From NCBI RefSeq assembly GCF_019104725.1, contig NZ_JAHRXF010000013.1:62001-126000 (forward strand): 64,000 nt of DNA, written 5' to 3'. The position numbers were made by a program, and so were the translations under genes. Under the pieces are notes generated by a model. That model worked only from the letters and a program-made list of their open reading frames with translations, made no database searches and was not told the DNA's origin. The stretch's first letter is position 1. Each line of letters opens with the position of its first letter. Below, piece by piece: positions 9,050 to 17,525 of the stretch. Origin of the DNA: Streptomyces corallincola (GTDB lineage Bacteria; Actinomycetota; Actinomycetes; Streptomycetales; Streptomycetaceae).

Positions 9050-9769
9050 GTGACCCTCGCCGCACTGGCCCTCGCCGCCGCCCTCTGGGGCGCGCTCGCG
9101 GGGGCCGTCCTGCCGCGCGCCGCGCACCGGTTCGCCGTACCGGCGGGGGAGGGCTGGCGGGCGGCGTGCGCGGCCGGGCACCCGATGCGGGGCTGGCTCG
9201 GCCGGACCCCGTGCCCCGAGTGCGCCGCCGGTGCCGGGGCGCTGCTGCTCCCCGTACTGACCGCGCTGCTCTGCGCGGTGCTCGCGCTCGCCACCGGCAC
9301 CCGGCCCGAGCTGGCCGTCTGGCTGCTGTGCGCCCCGGTGTGGGTGCTGCTCGCGGCGGTGGACGTGCGGGTGCGGCGGCTGCCCGACCCGCTGACGCTG
9401 CCGTTCGCCGTGGCCGCGCCGGTGCTGCTGGGGCTCGTCGCGCTGCTCCCCGAGCACGCCGGGCACTGGCCGACCGCGCTGTACGGGGCGCTTGCGCTGG
9501 GCGGCGGCTATCTGGTGCTGTTCCTGGTCAACCCCAGCGGCATGGGGTTCGGGGACGTGAAGCTGGCCGTCGGGACCGGGGCGGTGCTCGGCTGGTACGG
9601 CTGGTCCACCGTGCTGCTCGGCACCTTCGCCGGGTTCCTGCTCGGCGCGCTGTGGGCCGGGGCGCTGGTGCTGGCCCGCCGGGCCGGACGGGGCACGGCG
9701 GTGCCGTTCGGTCCGTTCCTGCTGGGCGGGGCGGTGCTCGGGCTGCTGACCGGCGCCTTCACGGCCTGA
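9050..9769 (+). CDS. Type IV prepilin peptidase (A24 family)
   Basis: An integral-membrane aspartic protease of 239 residues that cleaves prepilin leader peptides, and in related enzymes N-methylates them. Both catalytic Asp motifs are present: AAVDVRVRRLPDPLT near residue 105 and GMGFGDVKLA near 163. A Cys pair (CPECA) sits in the N-terminal loop, and six or seven hydrophobic segments can be seen. The GTG start is preceded by TACGAT-N6 (9038-9043), so the mRNA is probably leaderless. No pilin or tad gene lies nearby, so its substrate is elsewhere. Confidence 0.9.
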   Translation: MTLAALALAAALWGALAGAVLPRAAHRFAVPAGEGWRAACAAGHPMRGWLGRTPCPECAAGAGALLLPVLTALLCAVLALATGTRPELAVWLLCAPVWVLLAAVDVRVRRLPDPLTLPFAVAAPVLLGLVALLPEHAGHWPTALYGALALGGGYLVLFLVNPSGMGFGDVKLAVGTGAVLGWYGWSTVLLGTFAGFLLGALWAGALVLARRAGRGTAVPFGPFLLGGAVLGLLTGAFTA

Positions 9770-9881
9770 CCGTGGGCGGCGCACCCCGCTGGCGTAGGCT
9801 GGTTCGGTCCGTCCAGCCCGTCCCCAGGGACCGGTTCCCCGAAGATCCGCCCCCTGACGACCCTCGAAGAAGGGGACCCCG

Positions 9882-11111
9882 GTGACCGAGAAGGCCGACC
9901 TCACAGCCGTTGATGTCACAGCCGCTGATGTCACAGCCGTACTCGACCGCGCGGCGGCGGGCGGACGCATCACGCCCGAGGAGGCGCTGGTCCTCTACCG
10001 GGACGCGCCCCTGCACGCGCTCGGCGCCGCCGCCGACGCCGTGCGCCGCCGGCTGTACGCGGGCACCGAGCACATCGCCACGTACATCATCGAGCGGAAC
10101 ATCAACTACACGAACGTGTGCGTCACCGCGTGCAAGTTCTGCGCGTTCTACGCGGCGCCCAAGGACACGAAGAAGGGCTGGAGCCGCGACCTCGACGACA
10201 TCCTGCGCCGCTGCGCGGAGACCGTCGAACTCGGCGGCACCCAGATCATGTTCCAGGGCGGCCACCACCCGGACTACGGCGTCGAGTACTACGAGGAGCA
10301 CTTCAAGGCGATCAAGGACGCCTTCCCGCAGCTGGTGATCCACTCGCTCGGCGCGTCCGAGGTCGAGCACATGGCGCGGATCTCCGGGGTGTCGGTCGAG
10401 GAGGCCATCACCCGTATCCACACCGCCGGGCTGGACTCGTTCGCGGGTGCCGGGGCGGAACTTCTCCCGGAGCGCCCGCGCAAGGCCATCGCCCCGCTGA
10501 AGGAGAGCGGCGAGCGCTGGCTGGAGATCATGGAGACCGCGCACCGCCTGGGCGTGGAGTCCACCTCCACCATGCTGATGGGCACCGGCGAGACCAACGC
10601 CGAGCGGATCGAGCACCTGCGGATGATCCGGGACACGCAGGACCGCACCGGCGGCTTCCGCGCGTTCATCCCGTACACCTACCAGCCGGAGAACAACCAT
10701 CTGAAGGGCCGTACCCAGGCGACCCTGTTCGAGTACCTGCGGATGATCGCCATCGCCCGGCTGTTCCTGGACAACGTCCGGCACATCCAGGGCTCGTGGC
10801 TGACCACCGGCAAGGAGGTCGGCCAGCTCTCGCTGCACTACGGCGCGGACGACCTCGGCTCGATCATGCTGGAGGAGAACGTGGTCTCCTCCGCCGGTGC
10901 CAAGCACCGCTCCAACCGGCTGGAGATCATCGACCTTATCCGCAGGGCGGGCCGTGTCCCCGCCCAGCGCGCCACCACCTACGAGCACCTGGTGGTGCAC
11001 GACGATCCGGCGAACGACCCGGTGGACGACCGCGTGGTCTCGCACATCTCCTCCACCGCGATCGAGGGCGGCACCGCGCACCCCGAGCTGAAGCTCCTGG
11101 CCTCCAACTGA
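9882..11111 (+). CDS. mqnC: Cyclic dehypoxanthinylfutalosine synthase MqnC (radical SAM)
   Basis: A radical-SAM enzyme that cyclises dehypoxanthine futalosine in menaquinone synthesis. The 409-residue protein has the CxxxCxxC cluster motif CVTACKFC (Cys80, Cys84, Cys87), then GGTQIMFQGGHHPDYG, HSLGASEVEHMAR and the C-terminal region found in the MqnC/MqnE/CofH group. Start is GTG with a GAAGGGGA ribosome site; a -10 (TAGGCT, 9795-9800) gives a leader of about 75 nt. The N-terminus contains a DVTAA-type 5-residue repeat made by three 15-bp DNA repeats (9901-9945). Confidence 0.96.
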   Translation: MTEKADLTAVDVTAADVTAVLDRAAAGGRITPEEALVLYRDAPLHALGAAADAVRRRLYAGTEHIATYIIERNINYTNVCVTACKFCAFYAAPKDTKKGWSRDLDDILRRCAETVELGGTQIMFQGGHHPDYGVEYYEEHFKAIKDAFPQLVIHSLGASEVEHMARISGVSVEEAITRIHTAGLDSFAGAGAELLPERPRKAIAPLKESGERWLEIMETAHRLGVESTSTMLMGTGETNAERIEHLRMIRDTQDRTGGFRAFIPYTYQPENNHLKGRTQATLFEYLRMIAIARLFLDNVRHIQGSWLTTGKEVGQLSLHYGADDLGSIMLEENVVSSAGAKHRSNRLEIIDLIRRAGRVPAQRATTYEHLVVHDDPANDPVDDRVVSHISSTAIEGGTAHPELKLLASN

Positions 11112-11118
11112 GCGTCCG

Positions 11119-11628
11119 GTGCTGACGATCCACCGCCCGCTGGCCGACGACTCCGGTTCCGTCCTGGTGGACGGCGACCGGCTCGCGGCCGTGGCGCCGT
11201 ACGAGGAACTGCGCGCCGCGCACGGCGAGCGCGCCCGGCTGCGCGAGTGGCCGGGGCGGCTCGTCGCCGGACGGCACGAGCCGGACGCCGTACGGCTGCT
11301 CCAGGCGCTGTACTGGCCCGACCCGCGCGAGGCGGACGAGCTGGGCGGCGGGCCGCTGGACGCGGACGCCGTGGCGCTCACCGACACCCGCCGGGGCGCC
11401 AGTGCCCGGCGCGGGCTCCAGCGGATGCTGGGGCGCGGGGTGACGGCCCTCGCCGGGCCGTTCACGCTGGCCCCGGTGCGCGGCGCCGTGCGACGCTCGG
11501 GCCTGCTGGTCGGGCCCGCCGCCGGACCGCTCGCGCCGGGCGCCCGCGCCGACTTCACGGTGCTCACCGACGACGGGGGCTGCGCGGTGACGGTACTGGC
11601 GGGGCGGCTGGTGCACCGGAGGGCCTGA
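11119..11628 (+). CDS. Amidohydrolase-fold fragment protein (imidazolonepropionase-like), hypothetical
   Basis: A 169-residue protein starting 7 bp after mqnC. It resembles only the composite beta-domain that flanks amidohydrolase barrels: SGSVLVDGDRLAAVAPYEEL at the start and PLAPGARADFTVLTDDGG near the end. The metal-binding HxH barrel is missing, so it is unlikely to be a hydrolase. Its position right after mqnC suggests co-transcription, and the futalosine pathway does use amidohydrolase-family deaminases. It may be a remnant or an accessory protein; function unknown. Confidence 0.72.
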   Translation: MLTIHRPLADDSGSVLVDGDRLAAVAPYEELRAAHGERARLREWPGRLVAGRHEPDAVRLLQALYWPDPREADELGGGPLDADAVALTDTRRGASARRGLQRMLGRGVTALAGPFTLAPVRGAVRRSGLLVGPAAGPLAPGARADFTVLTDDGGCAVTVLAGRLVHRRA

Positions 11629-11712
11629 GCGGCGCGGGCGCCCGGGCGGTGGGCGCGTCGGCGGTGCGGGGCGTGCCGTACCGGGCGCCGGGGCTGCTGC
11701 AACAATGGCCGG

Positions 11713-12408
11713 GTGACCCGGCCCTCCCTGAACAAGCAGCCGCACGAAGTCGCCTCGATGTTCGACGACGTGGCGGAACGGTACGACCTGACGAACGACG
11801 TGCTCTCGCTCGGCCAGGACCGGCGCTGGCGCAAGGAGGTGGCGGCGGCGGTGGACGCCCGGCCCGCGCAGAAGGTCCTCGACCTCGCGGCCGGTACGGC
11901 GACCTCCTCGCTGCCCTTCACCCGCGCGGGCGCCTATGTCGTCCCCTGCGACTTCTCCCTCGGCATGCTGAAGGTCGGCAAGAAGAAGCACACCTGGCTG
12001 CCGTTCACCGCCGGTGACGCGACCAGGCTGCCGTTCCGGGACGACACGTTCGACGCCGTGACGATCTCCTTCGGGCTGCGCAACGTCCAGGACACGGACG
12101 CGGCGCTGCGCGAGATGTACCGGGTGACCCGGCCCGGCGGGCGCGTGGTGATCTGCGAGTTCTCGCACCCCACCTGGGCGCCGTTCCGGACCGTCTACAC
12201 CGAGTACCTGATGCGGGCGCTGCCGCCGGTCGCCCGCGCGGTCTCCTCCCACCCGGAGGCGTACGTCTACCTCGCCGAGTCCATCCGCGCCTGGCCCGAC
12301 CAGGCGGGGCTGGCCTCCCGGCTGCGCGAGGCGGGCTGGTCGAAGGTGGCGTGGCGCGACCTCACCGGCGGGGTGGTCGCGCTGCACCGGGGCTTCAAGC
12401 AGGTCTGA
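11713..12408 (+). CDS. menG: Demethylmenaquinone methyltransferase (UbiE/MenG family)
   Basis: Transfers a methyl group from SAM to demethylmenaquinone, the last step of menaquinone synthesis. The 231-residue protein begins with the family signature [18 protein letters not shown]. The SAM loop is [12 protein letters not shown] (residues 55-66), and [27 protein letters not shown] and [14 protein letters not shown] follow. The GTG start has no clear ribosome site; an AACAAT ends 6 nt before it, hinting at a leaderless mRNA. Confidence 0.95.
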   Translation: MTRPSLNKQPHEVASMFDDVAERYDLTNDVLSLGQDRRWRKEVAAAVDARPAQKVLDLAAGTATSSLPFTRAGAYVVPCDFSLGMLKVGKKKHTWLPFTAGDATRLPFRDDTFDAVTISFGLRNVQDTDAALREMYRVTRPGGRVVICEFSHPTWAPFRTVYTEYLMRALPPVARAVSSHPEAYVYLAESIRAWPDQAGLASRLREAGWSKVAWRDLTGGVVALHRGFKQV

Positions 12409-12442
12409 GACCGGCTTCGAGGGACCTCGGGCGCCTCGGCCC

Positions 12443-12778
12443 TCAGCCGACGGCGACCTCGAACGCCCCGCCCGGCTCGCCCAGTTCACGGGGTACGCCC
12501 CCGGTGGGCGGCCGGGGCACGCGCGGTTCGCGGACCCCGCCGCCGCCCTCGCCCTCACCGAAGTCGAACCACACGTACACCATCGCGTCCGGCGGCACCT
12601 CGGCCCCGGGCTGCGGATACTGGCGTACGACGTACTCGACGACGGTGCGGGCGAAGTCCGGGCGGTCCGGCGCGTTCAGGAACAGACCGCGTGCGCGGGC
12701 CTGTTCGCGCGCGTCCATCGCCATCAGGCCGACGAGACGCGGAACGCGTACTTCTGGTGTTCTGGGCGGTATGTGCAC
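12443..12778 (-). CDS. PASTA-domain protein, small
   Basis: About 111 residues with one PASTA domain (VRVPRLVGLMAMDAREQARA to AEVPPDAMVYVWFDFGEG), a fold that binds peptidoglycan fragments or beta-lactams in Ser/Thr kinases and PBPs. A Gly/Glu/Pro-rich tail follows. The chosen GTG at 12778 has a GGGGGTG ribosome site; the frame stays open to a TTG at 12868, but those extra residues look unlike the family. No signal peptide or TM segment is seen, so a cytosolic or regulatory role is possible. It is convergent with menG. Confidence 0.75.
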   Translation of the reverse strand: MHIPPRTPEVRVPRLVGLMAMDAREQARARGLFLNAPDRPDFARTVVEYVVRQYPQPGAEVPPDAMVYVWFDFGEGEGGGGVREPRVPRPPTGGVPRELGEPGGAFEVAVG

Positions 12779-12934
12779 AGATATCACCCCCTGCGGTACT
12801 GGCAGGGTAACTCCGGCGCGGGGCACCCGGAAGCGGCATGTGCCTTTCTGTGACAGTTGGTTACTCAACGTACTGAAAGGGGAGGGTGATCCTCCGGCCG
12901 GCTCGTGCCGTACGGGACCGGGCCGGGCGTCGGC

Positions 12935-13441
12935 TCACAGCTCCAGCCGGTAGCAGCGGCCCTCCCGGCCCGCGGACGGGGTCGTGAACGTCTCCGCGAG
13001 CCGCATGCCGAGTCTTCGGGTGACCGCGATGGAGCGTTCGTTGCGCGCGTCCACCATCGCCACCACGCTCGTGATCCCGGCCGCCCGCAGCCGGTCCAGG
13101 GTGGTTCCGGCGGCCGTGGTGGCGTAGCCCCGGCCCCAGTACGCGCGGCCGAGCCGCCAGCCGATCTCGATCTCCCCGGCCGGGCCCCAGGCGTGCGGCC
13201 AGGGCTGCGCGCCGGTGAAGCCCGCCACCCGGCCGTCGTCGTCCAGTACGGACCACAGGCAGAAGCCGCGCTCGGCGTCGTGGCGGCGCTGCCGCGCGGT
13301 CAGTTCCTCGTACACCGACAGCTCGGCGGACCGGCCGCCGTGGAACTCCATGACCTCCGGGTCGGCGAAGACGCGGTGCCAGGCGTGGGCGTCCTCGTCG
13401 GTGGGGACGCGCAGCCGCGGTGCGGGGAACGATCGGTTCAC
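12935..13441 (-). CDS. GNAT-family N-acetyltransferase (RimJ/RimL type)
   Basis: A 168-residue acetyltransferase. The pattern LRVPTDEDAHAWHRVFADPEV, then IGWRLGRAYWGRGYATTAAG (acetyl-CoA loop) and NERSIAVTRRLGM is typical of the Acetyltransf_3/RimJ group that acetylates protein N-termini or small amines. The chosen GTG at 13441 has GAAGGG upstream; a longer open frame to 13609 would overlap the divergent flavoprotein gene and is rejected. Substrate unknown. Confidence 0.88.
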   Translation of the reverse strand: MNRSFPAPRLRVPTDEDAHAWHRVFADPEVMEFHGGRSAELSVYEELTARQRRHDAERGFCLWSVLDDDGRVAGFTGAQPWPHAWGPAGEIEIGWRLGRAYWGRGYATTAAGTTLDRLRAAGITSVVAMVDARNERSIAVTRRLGMRLAETFTTPSAGREGRCYRLEL

Positions 13442-13538
13442 GGGGAAGCCCTTCGGCCGGTGACGATTCCGCTGAATAGACTGCCCATGTCGGGTGCCGC
13501 CCGGCACCCGGATTCCGAAACCTTGGGGAGAACCCGCC

Positions 13539-14822
13539 GTGACCGAGCCCCTCTCCGACAGCACCGCCGATGTGATCGTCGTGGGGGCGGGGCCGGCCGG
13601 CTCCACCACCGCGTATCACCTGGCCAAGTCCGGACTCGACGTCCTCCTGCTGGAGAAGACCGAGTTCCCCCGCGAGAAGGTCTGCGGCGACGGGCTGACC
13701 CCGCGCGCCGTCAAGCAGCTCGTGGCGATGGGGATCGACATCTCCGAGGAGGCGGGCTGGCTGCGCAACAAGGGTCTGCGCATCATCGGCGGCGGCTCCC
13801 GCCTCCAGCTCGACTGGCCCGACCTCGCCTCGTACCCGGACTTCGGACTGGTCCGCAGGCGCGACGACTTCGACGAGCAGCTCGCCCGGCAGGCGCAGAA
13901 GGCCGGGGCCCGGCTGTACGAGCACTGCAACGTCAGCGGGCCCGTCGTGGACGAGCGCACCGGGCGGATCACCGGGGTGACCGCCAAGCTCGGTGACGAG
14001 AAGCGCGAGGTCACCTTCCACGCGCCGCTGGTCGTCGCCGCCGACGGCAACTCCACCCGGCTCTCCCTGGCGATGGGGCTGCACCGGCGCGAGGACCGCC
14101 CGATGGGCGTCGCGGTGCGCACGTACTTCACCTCGCCCCGGCACGACGACGACTACCTGGAGTCCTGGCTGGAGCTGTGGGACCGGCGCGGTCCGCAGGA
14201 GCGGCTGCTGCCCGGCTACGGCTGGATCTTCGGCATGGGCGACGGCACCTCGAACGTCGGCCTCGGTGTCCTCAACACCTCGGCCGCGTTCAAGGAGCTG
14301 GACTGGCGGGAGATCCTCAAGGCGTGGTGCGCGTCCATGCCGGAGGACTGGGGCTACACCCCGGACAACATGACCGGCCCGATCCGGGGCGCCGCCCTGC
14401 CGATGGCGTTCAACCGCCAGCCGCACTACACCAAGGGCCTGCTGCTGGTCGGCGACGCGGGCGGCCTCGTCAACCCGTTCAACGGCGAGGGCATCGCCTA
14501 CGCGATGGAATCCGGCCAGCTCGCCGCCGACGTCATCGTCCAGGCCCACGCCCGCGCCACCCCGGCCCAGCGCGAGATCGCCCTCCACCGCTACCCCCGC
14601 GTCCTCAAGGACACCTACGGCGGCTACTACACCCTGGGCCGCGCCTTCGTGAAGCTCATCGGCAACCCCAAGGTCATGCAGATCGCCACCCAGCGCGGCC
14701 TCACCCACCCCGTCCTGATGAAGTTCACCCTCAAACTCCTCGCCAACCTCACCGACCCCACGGGCGGCGACGCGATGGACCGCGTCATCAACGGGCTGAG
14801 CCGGGTGGCGCCGAAGGCGTGA
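13539..14822 (+). CDS. Geranylgeranyl-reductase family flavoprotein (menaquinone side-chain reductase-like)
   Basis: A 427-residue FAD protein: GAGPAG dinucleotide loop at residues 16-21, PREKVCGDGLTPRAV, and GDAGGLVNPFNGEGIAYAMESG near 304. It resembles mycobacterial MenJ, which saturates one isoprene unit of menaquinone. Streptomyces makes partly hydrogenated menaquinones, so this gene, within a menaquinone region, is a good candidate for that step (inference). Start is GTG with GGGGAG 8-13 nt upstream; TAGACT at 13477-13482 is a likely -10. Archaeal-type lipid reductases are the alternative. Confidence 0.87.
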   Translation: MTEPLSDSTADVIVVGAGPAGSTTAYHLAKSGLDVLLLEKTEFPREKVCGDGLTPRAVKQLVAMGIDISEEAGWLRNKGLRIIGGGSRLQLDWPDLASYPDFGLVRRRDDFDEQLARQAQKAGARLYEHCNVSGPVVDERTGRITGVTAKLGDEKREVTFHAPLVVAADGNSTRLSLAMGLHRREDRPMGVAVRTYFTSPRHDDDYLESWLELWDRRGPQERLLPGYGWIFGMGDGTSNVGLGVLNTSAAFKELDWREILKAWCASMPEDWGYTPDNMTGPIRGAALPMAFNRQPHYTKGLLLVGDAGGLVNPFNGEGIAYAMESGQLAADVIVQAHARATPAQREIALHRYPRVLKDTYGGYYTLGRAFVKLIGNPKVMQIATQRGLTHPVLMKFTLKLLANLTDPTGGDAMDRVINGLSRVAPKA

Positions 14823-14826
14823 GCAC

Positions 14827-15459
14827 TCAGCCGAGCAGCGCGCTCAGCCGCTCGGTCCGTGCGGCTCGGCGGGCGTGTACCTCGTCCCGCCGGGCCGCCG
14901 CCTGGCGCAGCGCGTCCTTGCGCTGCCGGGCGGTGAGCCGGTCCAGGTAGAGGTGGCCGCGGGTGTGGTCGGTCTCGTGTTCCAGGCAGCGGGCGAAGTA
15001 CCCGGTGCCCACGATCACCAGCGGGACGCCCTCCCGGTCCTGCCCGCGCACCACGGCACGTTCGGGGCGGGGGAGGTGCATCAGAGCGCCGGGCACCGAC
15101 AGGCACCCCTCGCCGTCGTCGAGCAACCGGCGCCCGACCGTGGGGGATTCGAGCACCGGGTTGACGATGTGCCCGAGGTGCCGGTTCCCGTCGTCGTCGG
15201 GGCAGTCGTAGACGAACAGGCGCAGATCCACCCCGATCTGGTTGGCGGCGAGCCCGGCGCCCTCGGCGACGTACATGGTGCGGAACATGTCGTCGATCAG
15301 CGCGGCCAGGTCGGGGCCGAACTCCGTCACGTCACGGCACGGCCGGTGCAGCACCTCCTCGCCGGTCTCGGTGATCCGGCGCACCGTGCCGCGCGCCGCC
15401 TCGGGGGCGTAGCGGGAGTGGTGGGCGACGGGGGTGCCCTGGACGAACACGCGTGGCAT
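14827..15459 (-). CDS. def: Peptide deformylase
   Basis: Removes the formyl group from new proteins. The three catalytic motifs are intact in the 210-residue protein: GAGLAANQIG (67-76), EGCLSVPG (117-124, metal Cys) and HETDH (161-165, matching HExxH). Start is ATG with a strong AAGGAG ribosome site 7-12 nt upstream. It converges with the flavoprotein gene (4 bp between ends). An Arg-rich C-terminal helix extends past the catalytic core. Confidence 0.95.
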   Translation of the reverse strand: MPRVFVQGTPVAHHSRYAPEAARGTVRRITETGEEVLHRPCRDVTEFGPDLAALIDDMFRTMYVAEGAGLAANQIGVDLRLFVYDCPDDDGNRHLGHIVNPVLESPTVGRRLLDDGEGCLSVPGALMHLPRPERAVVRGQDREGVPLVIVGTGYFARCLEHETDHTRGHLYLDRLTARQRKDALRQAAARRDEVHARRAARTERLSALLG

Positions 15460-15479
15460 CGCGGTCTCCTTCGTGTCTG

Positions 15480-15509
15480 CCTGCGGGCCACCGGGTGGGG
15501 GCCCGCAGG
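15480..15509 (-). terminator. Hairpin in the def leader
   Basis: CCTGCGGGCC (15480-15489) pairs perfectly with GGCCCGCAGG (15500-15509) around a 10-nt loop, 20 nt before the def start. It may be a second terminator for the upstream NlpC gene or an RNA element in the def leader. Confidence 0.5.
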
Positions 15510-15530
15510 GCGAGCATGGCAGGAGACGCG

Positions 15531-15570
15531 TCCGGGCCGCCGTCCCTCGGGGGAGGGGCGGCGGCCCGGA
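15531..15570 (-). terminator. Strong hairpin after the NlpC/P60 gene
   Basis: TCCGGGCCGCCG (15531-15542) pairs with CGGCGGCCCGGA (15559-15570), extended by CCCT/AGGG inside, giving about 17 bp with a 6-nt loop. It lies 18 bp after the NlpC stop on the minus strand. Confidence 0.8.
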
Positions 15571-15588
15571 GCCGTTGTGCGGGACCGC

Positions 15589-16410
15589 TCAGAGGACGCG
15601 GACCGCGCCCGTCGGGGGGTCGTAGGAGAGGGGCTTCTCGACGATGCCCGTGGAGGGGTTCTGGGCGCCGACGAACATGCCGTCGCCGACGTAGACCGCC
15701 ACGTGGTAGGCGCTGCCCGCGCTGCCCCAGTAGAGGATGTCGCCCGGCTGGAGGCTGCTGAGGGAGACCTGGGTGCCGGCGGTGGACTGGTCCTGGGAGA
15801 CGCGCGGGAGGCTCACGCCGACCTGCTTGAAGGCCGACTGGACCAGGCCCGAGCAGTCGTACGCGGAGGGGCCGGTGGCGCCGGAGACGTACGCCTTGCC
15901 GAGCTGGGCCTTCACGAAGGAGATGACGGCCGCGGCCGAACCCGTCGCCGTGGAGGCGGTCGTGGAGTCCGACGAGGAGGCGGACGTGGTCGTCGCCGCC
16001 GTGAGCGTGGGGCGCTCGGCGCTGCGGGAGGCGCGGGCGGCGGCCTCCTTGCGGGCGGCCTCCTCGGCCTTCTTCTTTGCGAGTTCGGCCTTGTGCTTGG
16101 CCTCCGCGAGGTCGGCCTTGGCCTGCTTCGCGGCGCTCGCGGCGGCGGCGTCGCGCTCGGCCAGGAGCTGGTAGTTGGCCGCGGTCTGCTGGGTGGCGTC
16201 CGCGGACTGGGCGACCTGGGCGGCCAGGTCGGAGGTGAGGGTGGGGAGTTCGAGCGTCTGCGTCACCGGCTCGGCGGCGCTGGCCGAGCCGGATGCCCCG
16301 GCGACCGCCAGGGTGCCGAGGACGCCACCGGCGACACCGGCCCGCACGGCGATTTTCGACGCGCTGCGGCGGGGCTTCCGGTGGCTGCGTATGAGAGCGG
16401 TGTGGGACAT
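15589..16410 (-). CDS. Secreted NlpC/P60 cell-wall endopeptidase
   Basis: Probably cleaves peptidoglycan stem peptides outside the cell. A basic N-region (RSHRKPRRS) and a hydrophobic Ala/Gly core with an ASAAE cleavage site form a signal peptide. A long Ala/Lys/Glu-rich coiled-coil and a Ser/Thr linker follow, then the C-terminal NlpC/P60 domain with the catalytic Cys in AYDCSGLVQSAF and the His in AYHVAVYVGDG. The ATG at 16410 is chosen because the protein then begins just before the signal peptide; in-frame starts at 16440 (ATG) and 16467 (GTG) are alternatives and no ribosome site settles it. Confidence 0.9.
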   Translation of the reverse strand: MSHTALIRSHRKPRRSASKIAVRAGVAGGVLGTLAVAGASGSASAAEPVTQTLELPTLTSDLAAQVAQSADATQQTAANYQLLAERDAAAASAAKQAKADLAEAKHKAELAKKKAEEAARKEAAARASRSAERPTLTAATTTSASSSDSTTASTATGSAAAVISFVKAQLGKAYVSGATGPSAYDCSGLVQSAFKQVGVSLPRVSQDQSTAGTQVSLSSLQPGDILYWGSAGSAYHVAVYVGDGMFVGAQNPSTGIVEKPLSYDPPTGAVRVL

Positions 16411-16551
16411 GGGAACAACCGGTACCAGGGGCTCCTTCATATCTTCAAGAAACGTGTGGTGCGCCACAGTTGTTCAACGGCGGCCCCGAATGCCGGTCCT
16501 GTCGCTCTTTATTGACGCCGTAACGGACATTGCGGGCAGCGCTTAACAGGG

Positions 16552-16573
16552 CTTTGATCACGCTCTTTGATCA
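16552..16573 (-). promoter_or_regulatory. Paired TGATCAAAG direct repeats before the NlpC gene
   Basis: TGATCAAAG occurs twice on the minus strand (16573-16565 and 16560-16552), spaced 13 bp. A perfect 6-bp hairpin ACCATC/GATGGT lies at 16598-16615. The surrounding gap 16411-17008 is less GC-rich than its neighbours and shows no convincing gene. A similar GATCAAG pair lies before the transglycosylase gene (43257-43287). Confidence 0.4.
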
Positions 16574-17008
16574 TTAAGTCCGAATTGCCCCGCGCCTACC
16601 ATCGGTTCGGATGGTTGGCCAAGCCCGGTTCTCATGTCCCTCTCACGAGTGTGGTGGAGGTCACGGAACGGTTACCGGGGCGACCGCGTCCCGCGCGGAA
16701 GCGGCTCGTGAACGCGCGCACGCGCCCCCCGCCCGTCCACATCGCGCCCCGCGACTCCCTCCCCGGTGTGAACGCGATCCACTATCAGGGCACCCCGTCC
16801 AGCGCGAATTTGCATGCAGGGGAATTCTCTTGATATTGAGACGCCCCTTCCGAGCTGCGAAGACGAGCGAAAATGTCACTTCTGGTGACCACCTGGACGC
16901 TTCTAGTGTGAAGATCACCCATCATCCGACTTCATGATCGTTCGTCAGGTGGCGGAGATCACAAAGCTGAGGTAATACCCCGTGTCGCAGATCACAGATC
17001 GGCGGGCA

Positions 17009-17047
17009 TAGGATGCGAGGCAGTTGGGCTTGTGACCCGCTTCACAT
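17009..17047 (+). promoter_or_regulatory. nuo promoter with Rex-type operator
   Basis: TAGGAT (17009-17014) is a likely -10. From 17030 to 17047 lies TTGTGAC-CCGC-TTCACAT, an inverted repeat matching the Rex operator consensus TTGTGAA-N4-TTCACAA in all but two positions. Rex is the NADH/NAD+-sensing repressor of respiratory genes in Streptomyces. The site covers the start of the transcript, so it should repress nuo when NADH is low. NuoA starts at 17153, leaving a leader of about 130 nt. Confidence 0.75.
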
Positions 17048-17152
17048 GTTCTCGATCTTCGCCGGGACGACGGGGGTCCGGGGGCCGGTGGGGCGGGCCC
17101 GAGTCCCGTACAACCGCCAGCAGTCAGTGCCGACTGAGAGGAGCGAGGAGCG

Positions 17153-17512
17153 GTGAACGCGTATGCGCCCATCCTCGTACTGGGAGCCCTCGGGGCAGGC
17201 TTTGCGATCTTCTCCGTGGTCATGGCCACGCTGATCGGTCCGAAGCGGTACAACCGCGCCAAGCTCGACGCCTACGAGTGCGGAATCGAGCCGACCCCCA
17301 CGCCGGCGGGCGGCGGGCGCTTCCCCATCAAGTACTACCTGACGGCGATGTTGTTCATCGTCTTCGACATCGAGATCGTCTTCCTCTATCCCTGGGCCGT
17401 CACCTTCGACTCCCTGGGGATCTTCGGGCTCGTGGAGATGCTGCTGTTCGTGCTCACCGTCTTCGTCGCGTACGCGTACGTGTGGCGGCGCGGCGGCCTG
17501 GAATGGGACTGA
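17153..17512 (+). CDS. nuoA: NADH-quinone oxidoreductase subunit A
   Basis: Membrane subunit of Complex I, first gene of the 14-gene operon. The 119-residue protein has three TM helices and the conserved [11 protein letters not shown] and [12 protein letters not shown] segments that border the quinone site. GTG start with a GAGGAG ribosome site. nuoB follows after 13 bp. Confidence 0.97.
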   Translation: MNAYAPILVLGALGAGFAIFSVVMATLIGPKRYNRAKLDAYECGIEPTPTPAGGGRFPIKYYLTAMLFIVFDIEIVFLYPWAVTFDSLGIFGLVEMLLFVLTVFVAYAYVWRRGGLEWD

Positions 17513-17525
17513 GGGGCCTTTAGAC

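Noticed and set aside
16468..16680. c-di-AMP riboswitch before the NlpC gene
   Set aside because: The conserved ydaO blocks seen at 42981-43176 were looked for here and not found.
16760..16790. Second Rex site (GTGTGAACGCGATCCAC)
   Set aside because: The right half does not match TTCACA and the site is far from the -10; too weak to list.
16567..16937. Two overlapping 88- and 108-codon plus-strand frames in the NlpC/nuoA gap
   Set aside because: No ribosome site, no family, and codon composition unlike neighbours; the region is better read as regulatory.
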